DNA of 57,793 bases from Chloroflexota bacterium (GTDB taxonomy: Bacteria > Chloroflexota > UBA11872 > VXOZ01): NCBI GenBank assembly GCA_028874195.1, contig JAPPLM010000039.1:1-57793 (forward strand), read 5' to 3'. The notes under the pieces are model-generated. The model saw nothing but the letters and a program-made list of their open reading frames with translations. It did no database searches and had not been told where the DNA came from. The position numbers and the translations under genes were made by a program. This document shows, piece by piece, positions 7,434 to 16,211 of the stretch; positions within the stretch are counted from its first letter, which is position 1; each line of letters starts with the position of its first letter.

Positions 7434-9422
7434 ATGGCTTATCGTCCACCGGAAAAGCTTGTTGTATTTGGCATAGACGGCCCTATCTTGCCCACATTGC
7501 AGCGACTGATGGACGCAGGCCGCATGCCGTTGATGCAGAAACTCGTCTCGGGTGGTACGTGGGCAGACAATTGCCTGGTGCCGTATCCCACCATTACACC
7601 GCCAAACTGGACTACGATTGCCACCGGCGCCTCGGCCGGCCGCACCGGCTTTACTGATTTCAACGTGCACTGGAAAGGGGAGCCGATTGGCGCCACCCAC
7701 GCGGCATTTGATTCGCGCTGGCACACGGCTGAATACCTGTGGGAAGCAGCCGAGAAAGTGGGGAAGAAGTCTATCGTCATCAACTGGCCCTCGTCCTGGC
7801 CAGCGCGCATGCAAGACAGCTGGCAGATCGCCGGTTACGGACTGTCCGTCAATGAGTGGCACGACCACCCCACCTTCCATCATGCGTATTCCTTCTCGGG
7901 GGATGCACTCTTCTCTACTGAGGACTTTGTGGAAGGCACGCTGATCGAGGTGGAAGACGCGGAGGATTGGAGAGGCTTGGAGTCAGGCGTTACATACCTG
8001 GAAGCCGAATTAGCTTGGCGCTTCCGCTACCCCAAGTACACAATGCACCCGCTGACCTGGCACTTGCTCATCGAGGCCGACGAATCCGGTAACTTCACCA
8101 CCGCGCACGTCTGCGAAGAGCGTGACCATGGTACCGCTATGTGCTCATTGCGCGTGGGCGAGTGGTCGGACTGTATCGTCCGCGAGATCGAAAGCGAGGA
8201 GTTGGGTGGAACCGAGGCGGTTTTCCGGATCAAGCTGCTGGAGCTAACCCCCGACGGCGAGGCGGTCACGCTCTTCGTGACCCCGCTCTGCCAGATAGAC
8301 GGCTGGTCCTACCCCGAGGGCTTGGACCGCGAGATTTTCGAGAGTGGCCGCTGCCGGGGTCTGCCCGCTCCCTATCTGGGATTGCGCACCTTCCGCATGG
8401 GCTGGTTTGACGCCAATACGTTCATCGAGTTGTGTGATATGCACCATCAGTGGTTTGCGGATACGGCGCGCTATCTGATGGAACCAGAGGCTTGGGACCT
8501 CTTCTTCATCCACATTCATACGCCTGACTACTTCTATCACCTCTTCGCGAGCGAGGTAGATCCTGCGCAGAACCTCGACGCGGAGAGCCTGAAACACTGG
8601 CAGAAAGTCGAGGCGCGGATGTACGAGAGCCTTGACCGCGCATTCGCTGATATAGCCGCTGCCGCGCCGCGGCGGACCCTTTATGCCTATGTGTCCGATC
8701 ACGGCGCGAAGGCTAACGGACACAAGTGTAACCCTGGACAGATTTTAATAGACGCGGGCCTTACCGTGCTGGCCGAGGAGGAGGACCCGGATGCCGTGGC
8801 GCACTTCGCCATGTATACCGGACGCAGGCAGGTGGATTGGTCGCGGACCCGCGCGGCCGCGAGTGGCTCTTCCTATGTATGGGTAAACCTGAAGGGCCGA
8901 GACCCGGAAGGGATCGTGGAGCCGGAGGACTACGTCACGGTGCAGAACGAGATCATCAAGGCATTATATGACTATAACGATCCGGAGACCGACCTGAAGC
9001 CCATCGGCTTTGCCTTCAAGAAACAGAACGCTCGCATGCTCGATCTCTATGGCGATACGACCGGCGACGTAGTGTTTTGCTACGCGGATGAATTCGGCTC
9101 ACAGCACGGGCCGCAGTTCCCTTCCGCCACCCAGGGCATGGGCGATTTGCGCGGTCTCTTCGCGCTTTCCGGTCCAGGTGTGAAGAAAGGCCACGTGCTG
9201 GAGCGCAACGTCAGCCTTAAGGACCTTGTGCCCACGGTCTGCTATCTCATGGGCTTGCCGGTGCCGGCCGATTGCGAGGGGGCGGTGGTCTATCAGGCGC
9301 TGGACGACCCGGATGCGCCACTGAAAGAACGCATGCGCCTCCAGCGCCACGTAGACGTCCTTTCCGGCGTGGCCGAATCGGAGACAGCGATGACCCACAC
9401 CTACCACAAAGCGGAGGGATAG
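7434..9422 (+). CDS. Alkaline phosphatase-superfamily (type I phosphodiesterase/nucleotide pyrophosphatase-like) protein
   Basis: The 662-residue protein belongs to the alkaline phosphatase superfamily, nucleotide pyrophosphatase/phosphodiesterase branch. Metal and nucleophile motifs are visible: FGIDGPI at about residue 12, a nucleophile Thr region TITPPNWTTIATG near 54, FIHIHTPDYFYHLF near 360, YVSDHGAKANGH near 420, and SQHGPQFPSATQ near 557. No signal peptide is seen, so it is probably cytoplasmic. Members hydrolyse phosphodiesters or phosphonates; the substrate is unknown. The ATG has GGGAG 8 nt upstream, and an SDR gene follows after 3 nt, so the two are co-transcribed. An internal block of about 200 residues separates the motifs, as in larger members. 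Confidence 0.82.
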   Translation: MAYRPPEKLVVFGIDGPILPTLQRLMDAGRMPLMQKLVSGGTWADNCLVPYPTITPPNWTTIATGASAGRTGFTDFNVHWKGEPIGATHAAFDSRWHTAEYLWEAAEKVGKKSIVINWPSSWPARMQDSWQIAGYGLSVNEWHDHPTFHHAYSFSGDALFSTEDFVEGTLIEVEDAEDWRGLESGVTYLEAELAWRFRYPKYTMHPLTWHLLIEADESGNFTTAHVCEERDHGTAMCSLRVGEWSDCIVREIESEELGGTEAVFRIKLLELTPDGEAVTLFVTPLCQIDGWSYPEGLDREIFESGRCRGLPAPYLGLRTFRMGWFDANTFIELCDMHHQWFADTARYLMEPEAWDLFFIHIHTPDYFYHLFASEVDPAQNLDAESLKHWQKVEARMYESLDRAFADIAAAAPRRTLYAYVSDHGAKANGHKCNPGQILIDAGLTVLAEEEDPDAVAHFAMYTGRRQVDWSRTRAAASGSSYVWVNLKGRDPEGIVEPEDYVTVQNEIIKALYDYNDPETDLKPIGFAFKKQNARMLDLYGDTTGDVVFCYADEFGSQHGPQFPSATQGMGDLRGLFALSGPGVKKGHVLERNVSLKDLVPTVCYLMGLPVPADCEGAVVYQALDDPDAPLKERMRLQRHVDVLSGVAESETAMTHTYHKAEG

Positions 9423-9425
9423 AAC

Positions 9426-10175
9426 ATGGGTGACGGTACTGGGGTTGAAGGCCGTTTGGCGGGGAAGGTAGCAGTAATTGCCGGAGCGGGCGGCGGCATG
9501 GGGAGCGCGACCCCGCTGCACTTTGCGCGCGAGGGGGCGAAAGTGCTGTTGGTAGCGCGGCGCGCGGGACCGCTCACGGCATTGGCGCAAGAGATCGAGG
9601 AACGCGGTGGTGAAGCTGCCATCGCCACGGCTGACTTGGCGACTCCAGATGGGGCGGCTGCCATGGCCCAAGCTGCCCTCGATCGCTGGGGACGCATAGA
9701 CGTGCTCTTCGACAACCTCGGCGACTACGCCTTCGGCGATCAAAAGCTGCACGAAACGGCGCCCGACGAGTGGCGCTATCTCATCAGCATTAACGTCGAC
9801 ACAGCTTATTATTGCACGCACGCCGTGCTACCCACTATGGTGGCACAGGGCAGTGGCTGTATTCTCTTGGTTTCCGCGGCTCGGCGCACCCGCCGAGAAG
9901 CAAACGTCGGCTACGCGGCGGGCAAGGAGGCGCTAGTGGGACTCACACGCACCTTGGCCCGCGAGTACCGCGAGCACGGCATTCGCGTGAACTGTATTTG
10001 TCCGGGCGCAATCGGCGACTCACGCGGCGCGGAAGATGCGGAGTTACCACCCACGGCTCTTGCCCGCGACGGCCATCCGGCAGATGTTGCACTCTCAGCG
10101 GTCTACCTTGCTGGCGGCGAAGCGGCTTGGGTCACGGGGCAGATCTTGGATGTGGACGGTGGGGATTCGCTTTGA
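9426..10175 (+). CDS. SDR-family NAD(P)-dependent oxidoreductase
   Basis: A classical short-chain dehydrogenase of 249 residues. The nucleotide-binding loop is AGAGGGMG (about residues 20-27), followed by LLVARR. The structural N-x-G position reads DNLGDY, the catalytic Ser lies in LLVSAARR, and the Tyr/Lys pair is in GYAAGKEAL (about residues 158-162). The C-terminus ends WVTGQILDVDGGDSL, typical of the family. The ATG is preceded by GGAGG and lies 3 nt after the phosphatase-superfamily gene, so the pair is translated from one message. Substrate is unknown; oxidation of a sugar or cyclitol released by the upstream enzymes is an inference. Confidence 0.9.
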   Translation: MGDGTGVEGRLAGKVAVIAGAGGGMGSATPLHFAREGAKVLLVARRAGPLTALAQEIEERGGEAAIATADLATPDGAAAMAQAALDRWGRIDVLFDNLGDYAFGDQKLHETAPDEWRYLISINVDTAYYCTHAVLPTMVAQGSGCILLVSAARRTRREANVGYAAGKEALVGLTRTLAREYREHGIRVNCICPGAIGDSRGAEDAELPPTALARDGHPADVALSAVYLAGGEAAWVTGQILDVDGGDSL

Positions 10176-10428
10176 ACCGCAGGCGTACCGGAGTAAACTT
10201 GGCGGACGGTCTTGCGCCGGGAGGCAGTCTAGCGCCAAGCAATTGCAGCGCGCTGATAACGACGGCAGACCACACAGCACTGCCGCCTATCAGCCACCCA
10301 ATGAGGCGATTCTCCCGTTCGTGAAATTCAGACTTTAGATTGGCTACATCTTCTTTCGTTGCCAAATGCACGTAGCCGCCTTCAAGACGACTGAGCTGTT
10401 CTTTTGCACAGGCTATCGGCGCGTCCAA
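10132..10428 (-). CDS. Possible small coiled-coil membrane protein, or remnant
   Basis: A short reading frame encodes SRLEGGYVHLATKEDVANLK, a heptad-like helix, then one membrane helix (WLIGGSAVWSAVVISALQLLG). This is the layout of small bacterial coiled-coil/TM proteins such as the one at 12837-13250. Its only start is TTG at 10428, and the frame stays open to an in-frame TGA near 10459 without an ATG. The last 15 codons overlap the 3' end of the SDR gene antisense and look non-coding. It may be a decayed copy or a gene that lost its start. Confidence 0.35.
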   Translation of the reverse strand: MDAPIACAKEQLSRLEGGYVHLATKEDVANLKSEFHERENRLIGWLIGGSAVWSAVVISALQLLGARLPPGARPSAKFTPVRLRFKANPHRPHPRSAP

Positions 10429-11025
10429 TCTTGCTTGCCACTTACTGCCATCGTATCACTGAAGAGAGCGACACTCCGGAAGTGGGCGAGATAGACTAAG
10501 AGGCGCAGCAGTACGGCCTGGTGATCACGTCGGGGTCGTTGCGTGGTAGCATCCGTTGGGGCCTCCCCTTGAGGGCTGGCTTTTGCCCTTCAAAAACCAT
10601 TATCCCCCCAAGCCGGGAGCACTTTTCAATCACCCCGATGCGCCGACTGCCTCATCCTTTCGGTGGATGGGGGCTAAAGGATGTGGCGGTAGCTGACGGT
10701 ATCATCGCGTGGGTGAGAATCATTCCCGACCGGCATTGGCCCGAGTTGATTACTAGCTCCGGTTGAGGTTCTTGTCGATGTATATTCAGTGGAACCACTG
10801 TTCGTAATAGTAGAATCTCCACGATTGCAGGTCGCACAGCTTGGGGACTAATACGTCTTCTCAAGGCTCATCGCGCTTGTAGGAATTGGTCATTGACCTC
10901 GACCACAGGATCGGCGACGTCACCCAAACAGATGGAATTCCAAGACTGGCGGCTCACCCCCGTGAGGGGGTATAAGCAGTTCTTCCTCTACAGTCCTCTC
11001 TCGGTGGGAGGGGAGAGTTGGTCGG
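10429..11025. other. Intergenic stretch with repeat remnants
   Basis: No gene is supported in about 600 bp. Around 10960-11025 there are pieces like CCCCGTGAGGGGG and CTCTCTCGGTGGGAGGGGAG, which resemble the degenerate CTCTCCC-type inverted repeats elsewhere in the window. Confidence 0.45.
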
Positions 11026-12699
11026 CTAGCGAGGCGTCAGACGCTTTGACTCCGGAGAGAGCTCTGTACTTCCGTAGATTTCATCCAGGAAAAGAAAAAT
11101 CGCGGGATACTCAGACTCAACTAGGTTGCGACTACTGTTGGGGCCGAGCTCTCCGGTTACTTCAAAGTAGGCGGTGGTGAAGACGGCGAAGAATTCCCTG
11201 TTATTCGACATCAGGTATTCTCCCGGGAAAATGTTGGCCTCCACAGCGTAATCATAATACGCGTTCCACCGACTGTGGTCCCCTTCCGTAAAGCATAGGT
11301 TCTGAATACTATGCGCGAATTCATGGACCGTGACGAGCGCAATATACTGATAATTATTCTCTTTAAGCCCAAGCAGGCTTTCTTCTGAGGTCGCCGTCAC
11401 CCGCTGGCTCTTTGTCGCGCCGGTGCCGCGTATATTTTGATACGACCTGTCATCGAAAGTCCTTTTTTCTTCTAAGTGACGAAACTCTGGTAATGTCGTA
11501 AGCTTCTCATCTTTTGGAATGATGACCACTTCCGAGCCAACGTCAGTCATGCATTCGGCAATATCCTGCCGGCCCGACAACATAGGTGCGATCATGTCCG
11601 CTGCCGAGTAAAACGCATCGGGATCAACTTCGCTAGCCGATTTAATCATGATGCCATTTACGTATAGAAACTGAGTGTAGTAAGTGGCAGGCCTAGTGAT
11701 GATCCGGAAGCTCTCCAATATCTCCATTCGATCCAGTTCATACGTGGGTACATCATGCTCGCACATATAGACACGCATTCGGTACCCTTGAGGATTGCCG
11801 GGTAAGGAATTAGTCCATGCTACCAGCTCAATAACATCAAGCACGCAATATTGCGGGCTCGACTGGATTCGGTACTTGAAGAGATAGACAGCCCGTTCGC
11901 CTAGTTGCTTCTCCTGAAACGACGTTATTTCAAACAGTGAAGGTGGTGAGTTCCACCAGCTTTTCCCCAAGAGCCCACGTACCGATTTGGCGAATTGGTC
12001 GGGGGAGCTGTCGATCGCCAAAAACTGATGCGGTAGAATCCGGATGCGGCTCCAAGGCGCGTTGCGCTTATACACTCCCTCCGACGACTTTATCCAGTCG
12101 TCCGAGACGCTAATTGAATAGCCATATTCTAGATTCCTACTGAAAACTACGTCCTTTTGAGCAGAGTCGGTGGGTGTTGGCGTGGGCGTAGCAGTTGGCA
12201 CGGCTGCGGGCAGCGTTGACCGTTGCAGACTCGCCGCCGACATGCCGTACCGCGCTTCCCACGTTGCTTTGTCCAGCACGAATCTGCCGTAGTTACTGCC
12301 ATCGATGCCAAAGAGTTCCACGTCGGCGATGGACTGGATATGGAGCAACTGCGGCCGCTCCCAGTCGCTTTCCCACTTGACCAGATAGATTGGGTCGCCG
12401 TCTTTGAGCAGCCCGGCCGACAGCCAGGGATCGCCCACGGTCAGCCCGCGCAACTGCTCCAAGGTAACCTCGGTGCGGTCGTTCCAGTTGACGTTCTTTC
12501 CGGCCAGGGCACGGGTATCACCGCCCCAGTGCAGGACGCCGCGCGCGTCGGCAATCCAGAGGTGCGGCGTACCCCGCAGCGCCACCACGGCGCCATGGGA
12601 AAAGGTCTGCTGCGCATGCAGCGCTGGCAACGACGCAAGAGTGACGACTGTGATTACTAGGACAACCAGTGTTTGGCGCCACAGCCATGCTAGGCTCAT
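11026..12699 (-). CDS. Secreted putative zinc metallopeptidase (HEFAH motif)
   Basis: The 557-residue protein starts at ATG 12699, chosen because AGGAGGGG lies just upstream; an upstream in-frame ATG at 12747 is less likely. A signal peptide is clear (basic MSLAWLWRQ, hydrophobic core, ALHAQ cleavage region). Next comes a roughly 150-residue region with WIADARGVLHWGGDTRAL and FGIDGSNYGRFVLD segments, a TPTPTPT linker, then a unique middle domain. The C-terminal part holds HEFAH (about residues 459-463) and, about 45 residues on, NNREFFAVFTTAYFE, which could supply the third zinc ligand. This spacing recalls M34/anthrax-lethal-factor-like and related gluzincin folds, but I cannot assign a family. 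It probably acts outside the cell or on the outer surface. Confidence 0.65.
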   Translation of the reverse strand: MSLAWLWRQTLVVLVITVVTLASLPALHAQQTFSHGAVVALRGTPHLWIADARGVLHWGGDTRALAGKNVNWNDRTEVTLEQLRGLTVGDPWLSAGLLKDGDPIYLVKWESDWERPQLLHIQSIADVELFGIDGSNYGRFVLDKATWEARYGMSAASLQRSTLPAAVPTATPTPTPTDSAQKDVVFSRNLEYGYSISVSDDWIKSSEGVYKRNAPWSRIRILPHQFLAIDSSPDQFAKSVRGLLGKSWWNSPPSLFEITSFQEKQLGERAVYLFKYRIQSSPQYCVLDVIELVAWTNSLPGNPQGYRMRVYMCEHDVPTYELDRMEILESFRIITRPATYYTQFLYVNGIMIKSASEVDPDAFYSAADMIAPMLSGRQDIAECMTDVGSEVVIIPKDEKLTTLPEFRHLEEKRTFDDRSYQNIRGTGATKSQRVTATSEESLLGLKENNYQYIALVTVHEFAHSIQNLCFTEGDHSRWNAYYDYAVEANIFPGEYLMSNNREFFAVFTTAYFEVTGELGPNSSRNLVESEYPAIFLFLDEIYGSTELSPESKRLTPR

Positions 12700-12836
12700 C
12701 ACAGCCCCTCCTCCGCTACCCAACCGCCATGACCGTGACTTTGGCATGAGAGGAATCCCTTTGAATCATGGGCATGGGACGCGCCGAATCATAAAACGGC
12801 ACTGGCGGCCGCTGCGCTGCATGAGGGGTTGTGTGG

Positions 12837-13250
12837 TCAGGGCAGGACTCCGGTGAAGAGCGCCATCAGAAAGCCGAGGATGGTTATCTGCAAGCCGGCA
12901 ACGATCACCATCGTCGCGCCCAAGTGGAGTCGCACGCGCAATTCCACTTCGCGTAGTTCCGCTTTGGTTGCGCACTCGCTCACGGCGTGCGCCAGGGTTT
13001 GGATTTCGGCGCGGACGTCCGCAAACTCCGCCTTTGTCTCCTGCGTCAGGGCTTGGATTTCGGCGCGCACTGCGGCAATCTCGGTTTGCAGGTCGGCTTT
13101 GGTGGCCTGAGCTAAGTCTTGCAGATCGGCTTTGGTCGCGAGGGTATCGTGCGATTCGCCTACTGCGTCAAGCAAGGCTTCCGCTTGGGTCTTGTTGAAG
13201 CCCGCGTCCGTTAGGTTTTCAAACACTTTGTGGGTGTCGATAATGGCCAT
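12837..13250 (-). CDS. Coiled-coil protein with C-terminal membrane helix (DUF1640-like)
   Basis: The 137-residue protein begins MAIIDTHKVFENLTDAGFN, continues KTQAEALLDAV, and has a long heptad coiled coil with repeated ATKADLQ and TQETKAEFADVRAEIQ segments. It ends in one membrane helix (GATMVIVAGLQITILGFLMALF). This layout is that of DUF1640/CCDC90-like proteins, related to mitochondrial MCUR1; the function in bacteria is unclear. ATG 13250 is chosen over upstream in-frame starts because AAGGAG lies 6-7 nt before it. It precedes the secreted HEFAH protein by 137 nt on the same strand. Confidence 0.75.
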   Translation of the reverse strand: MAIIDTHKVFENLTDAGFNKTQAEALLDAVGESHDTLATKADLQDLAQATKADLQTEIAAVRAEIQALTQETKAEFADVRAEIQTLAHAVSECATKAELREVELRVRLHLGATMVIVAGLQITILGFLMALFTGVLP

Positions 13251-13269
13251 GTGCCGCTCCTTGCATTCC

Positions 13270-13278
13270 ATTGTATCA
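13270..13278 (-). promoter_or_regulatory. Extended -10 promoter of the coiled-coil gene
   Basis: TGATACAAT on the minus strand fits the extended -10 pattern TGn-TACAAT. It lies 20 nt upstream of the ATG, so the leader would be very short but would still contain the AAGGAG site. No -35 is evident. Confidence 0.5.
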
Positions 13279-13327
13279 GAGCGCATCAATCCCGAGACTC
13301 AGGACTAGTCGCCGTTGAGACGTGCCA

Positions 13328-14716
13328 TTACGGGGCGAAGGCGAGGATGCGTTCCACCTGATACCCGAGACCGGTTCCCGTGAGCGTTCCTGTATGCGCG
13401 ACGCCGTTGCGCACGTTGGCAATCTGCGGGTGGACGGCGGCGACGGCCCCATTTGAAGCGGGGAAGAACTGGCGCGAGTTGCACTCCACGCCCATCATGG
13501 GGTTGATGCGCGCGGCAAAGCTCACCGAGTGGATAAGAGAGAGATCGGGATTGGTAAGGTCCTGGACGGTATACGGCAGGCCGTCGTGGGTGGCGAGCGC
13601 GGTGAAGAGCAGGCTATGGGAGTGTCCTTTGCACACTTTCAGCGCGATGCCGGACCACCCAAGCTCCTTGGCCCGCTCGTACTGGCGGTGATTGTAAAGA
13701 CTCTCGTCCATTATGACGGGCTTGAGCTTGTCGATGCCGTCCATGCGAAAGGGCGCTCTGTCCAAATCGCGATGGGTGGGCTGCTCGACATAAAGCAATG
13801 CTTCGTATGCTGCGGGTGACTGTTCCCGCACGCGCTCAAGGTACTCCACCATATAATCCGGAGTCTCACAGATCTCGTTGGTGTCGGCAGTAAGATAGAT
13901 TTCTTCTCTTCCCTGCTTGGCCAGTGCCTCTCTGCCCACGGCGTACACGTCCAGGGTGCGCTGCACGTCCCACTCCATGTCGTTGCCGAGGAGCTTGATC
14001 TTCAGGCAATAGACGCCGTCCCGTTCGATCCATTGGTCGAGCGAGACCGGTTCGCCATCGTCCGGGTCGTCAGCGGTGATCTCGTGCTCCCACAGCTTGT
14101 CGAGGCCGCCGACAAGATGAAAAACGGGAAGCTCCTCCACATACGCCGGCCGCACGTATTCATCGAGATACTGTCCCTTGAACTCCGGCCCGAGATACGC
14201 GCTGAGATCGTCCGCCATGAATTCATCGGAATATCCATCGTAGCTGGAGATGCCGTTCACGTTGCCAAATGCGTCGTGGAGAGCGCCGTCGAAGGGCGAG
14301 CCACACACGAGCGAGGCGAGTACGGGTATCGGGTCTGCAAGTTGCATGGCGCGGCTGGTATCAGCAGCGTTGCTAAGGAGGGTCGGCTCGGTCTTGAGCG
14401 CGATGTCGATGGGATGGGCGTAGCTGGAATGGCCCTCCAAGGACTTGGCATAGCGCTCCACCACCTGGCGCATTGCCGCGTCGCGGGCAAGCGCATCCAC
14501 GGCGTCAGTGGGCCACGCCCAGCCGATTGCCAGGAACATGCTGCCCCAGCCTTCCGCCACCTGGCCGGCGCGATTCTCCACCGCGATCCGCACCCGCACG
14601 TGAGTGGCGCCCTCCATGGTGACGCCGCCGAACTTGAGCGGCGTGCGGGCGATTTCGTCGGTAAAATACGTTTCAACTTCTCGAATGCGGATATCGGACA
14701 ACAACTGCGCCGCCAT
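13328..14716 (-). CDS. Enolase-superfamily enzyme (mandelate racemase/muconate lactonizing type)
   Basis: The 462-residue protein has the enolase-superfamily barrel. Visible motifs are LKIKLLG (the K-x-K base motif, about residue 248), LTADTNE (first metal Asp, about 280), LLYVEQPT (second metal Glu, about 312) and VIMDESL (third metal acid, about 338). Further on are IALKVCKGHSHSL and a C-terminal lid segment. Such enzymes abstract a proton alpha to a carboxylate for dehydration, racemisation or cycloisomerisation. Substrate is unknown. It lies downstream of an amidohydrolase and an MBL hydrolase on the same strand, which would suit a catabolic cluster. A 211-bp gap with repeat sequence separates it from the amidohydrolase. 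Confidence 0.85.
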   Translation of the reverse strand: MAAQLLSDIRIREVETYFTDEIARTPLKFGGVTMEGATHVRVRIAVENRAGQVAEGWGSMFLAIGWAWPTDAVDALARDAAMRQVVERYAKSLEGHSSYAHPIDIALKTEPTLLSNAADTSRAMQLADPIPVLASLVCGSPFDGALHDAFGNVNGISSYDGYSDEFMADDLSAYLGPEFKGQYLDEYVRPAYVEELPVFHLVGGLDKLWEHEITADDPDDGEPVSLDQWIERDGVYCLKIKLLGNDMEWDVQRTLDVYAVGREALAKQGREEIYLTADTNEICETPDYMVEYLERVREQSPAAYEALLYVEQPTHRDLDRAPFRMDGIDKLKPVIMDESLYNHRQYERAKELGWSGIALKVCKGHSHSLLFTALATHDGLPYTVQDLTNPDLSLIHSVSFAARINPMMGVECNSRQFFPASNGAVAAVHPQIANVRNGVAHTGTLTGTGLGYQVERILAFAP

Positions 14717-14761
14717 GCTTCAGTACCCTTTCGTCTCGCTGTACGCTGAAGGTTTACCCTC

Positions 14762-14840
14762 ACGCCCGTATCATCCGATACTGCGTATCGGCGTACGGGG
14801 CAGGCTCTAGCCCTCTCCCGCGGTGAGAGGGGACAATCCA
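14762..14840. repeat. Dispersed intergenic repeat fragment
   Basis: Positions about 14770-14832 carry CCGTATC, GTACGGGGCAGGCTCT and CCTCTCCCGCGGTGAGAGGGG. The first two segments recur at 18205-18240 (reverse) and 19903-19935, and the last is an inverted repeat of the CTCTCCC type. It is a partial copy of the composite element described under findings. Confidence 0.6.
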
Positions 14841-14927
14841 ATCCTCTTTCGTGGGAGATGAAACCGTCGAGGGTCTACGTTTACCAAGTCAAGTGTTCCG
14901 CTTCTGAGCACACTGCCACAAGTACTC

Positions 14928-16211
14928 TTAGCTGACTCCCAGAGCAATTGTGCGCGGCCCAGTGATCATGCCATCACGATACTTGTCGTTGCCGCCCACA
15001 ATGGTGAGACTCACATTTGCCATAGCCTTGATGTCCGCGAGCGGATTGCCTTTCACCGCAATGATGTCGGCGACTTTACCCACCTCCAGCGTCCCTCTCT
15101 CATCAAGGACGCCCAAGCCTCTCGCCGGGCTGCGCGTGGCCATGTGCAGAACATCTTTGATCGGCATATCAAGCAACTCTACGGCACATTGCAGTGAGAT
15201 GTAGTAGTCGTCAGGTGGCGTAAACCGCACGCCGGCGTCGCTGGAAATGATGAGGTTCACGCCCGATTGCCAGATCTTGCGGAAGTGCTCGACACGTTCT
15301 TCCTCGATAGGACACTCGATATTCATGGCTTCGCGCAAGAGCGCGCTGTTGGGTTGATCGTCAAGATAGCCCCGTAAGACTCCCGCTATAGTAATGGAAA
15401 CCGTCAGACCCTTTGCAACGGCCGTTGCCATGGCGTCCTCATCGTAGTCATAACCGCCGTCGGCGCCAAGCCAGACACAATGCTCGATGGTGTCGATACC
15501 GGCTTCGATGCAGTTGCGGATGCTGTCAGCGGGAATGGCATGCGCAGCCACCGGTGTGTCGAGCTTATGCGCTTCTTCCACCACCATGCTTAGCTGCTCG
15601 GCGCTGTATTGCACCATGAGCGGATTGGATTCGGCCGTCATGTTGCCGCCGCTGGCGCAAATCTTGATGACATCGGCGCCTTCCTTGACGAGTGTGCGCA
15701 CGGCCTTGCGCAACTCCCATTCCTCATTGGCTTCCCAGCCCACGAAGTGCAGGTGTCCGCCGGTCACTGTAATGGGGAAGTTGCAGGATAGGATCCTGGG
15801 TCCGGCGATCTGGCCGCGATTGATGGCGTCACGTACTGTCGGCACGACGTCACGGCGTGCGCCAAGGTCGCGGACGGTGGTGAGACCCGCCCGCAGGCAC
15901 TTCTGGGCGTTCGCCGCCGTACGTACCACCTGCTGCATGTCGGTCTCGCGGCTGATTTCGTCAACCACTTCCGGATGGGTGCGACCGGCGGTAAAGCTCA
16001 GATGGATGTGTCCGTCGAGCATGCCGGGCATCAGCGTATGGCCGGGAAAGTCCTCGATTGTTGCCCCATCCAAGTGACCGCTGTTAAGATCCGCAGCCGG
16101 TCCCACAAAGGTGATGCGGTCGTCAGTTATCGCAACTGCGGCCTGCGCAATGAGATCATCGCCCGTGGCAGTAAAGGCCCAGTCGGCTCTTAGAACTCTC
16201 TTCTGACTCAC
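14928..16211 (-). CDS. Amidohydrolase-family protein (imidazolonepropionase/prolidase-like)
   Basis: The 427-residue metal-dependent hydrolase has an N-terminal beta-sandwich strand set, then LMPGMLDGHIHLSF with the H-x-H metal pair (about residues 60-72). It goes on with GLTTVRDLGARRD, KEGADVIKICASGG with the bridging lysine, PVAAHAIPADS and DTIEHCV with single histidines, and ISSDAGVRF with the catalytic Asp. The end has ARGLGVLDERGTLEVGKVADIIAV. Related proteins cleave peptides, hydantoins or imidazolones; substrate is open. The start is GTG 16211, which overlaps the TGA of the upstream MBL gene by 4 nt (GTGA), showing translational coupling. Much longer in-frame upstream sequence belongs to the MBL gene in another frame. 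Confidence 0.87.
   Translation of the reverse strand: MSQKRVLRADWAFTATGDDLIAQAAVAITDDRITFVGPAADLNSGHLDGATIEDFPGHTLMPGMLDGHIHLSFTAGRTHPEVVDEISRETDMQQVVRTAANAQKCLRAGLTTVRDLGARRDVVPTVRDAINRGQIAGPRILSCNFPITVTGGHLHFVGWEANEEWELRKAVRTLVKEGADVIKICASGGNMTAESNPLMVQYSAEQLSMVVEEAHKLDTPVAAHAIPADSIRNCIEAGIDTIEHCVWLGADGGYDYDEDAMATAVAKGLTVSITIAGVLRGYLDDQPNSALLREAMNIECPIEEERVEHFRKIWQSGVNLIISSDAGVRFTPPDDYYISLQCAVELLDMPIKDVLHMATRSPARGLGVLDERGTLEVGKVADIIAVKGNPLADIKAMANVSLTIVGGNDKYRDGMITGPRTIALGVS

Noticed and set aside
14033..14749. A 238-codon open frame antisense to the enolase-superfamily gene.
   Set aside because: It overlaps conserved residues of the enolase-superfamily barrel and its own translation shows no domain.
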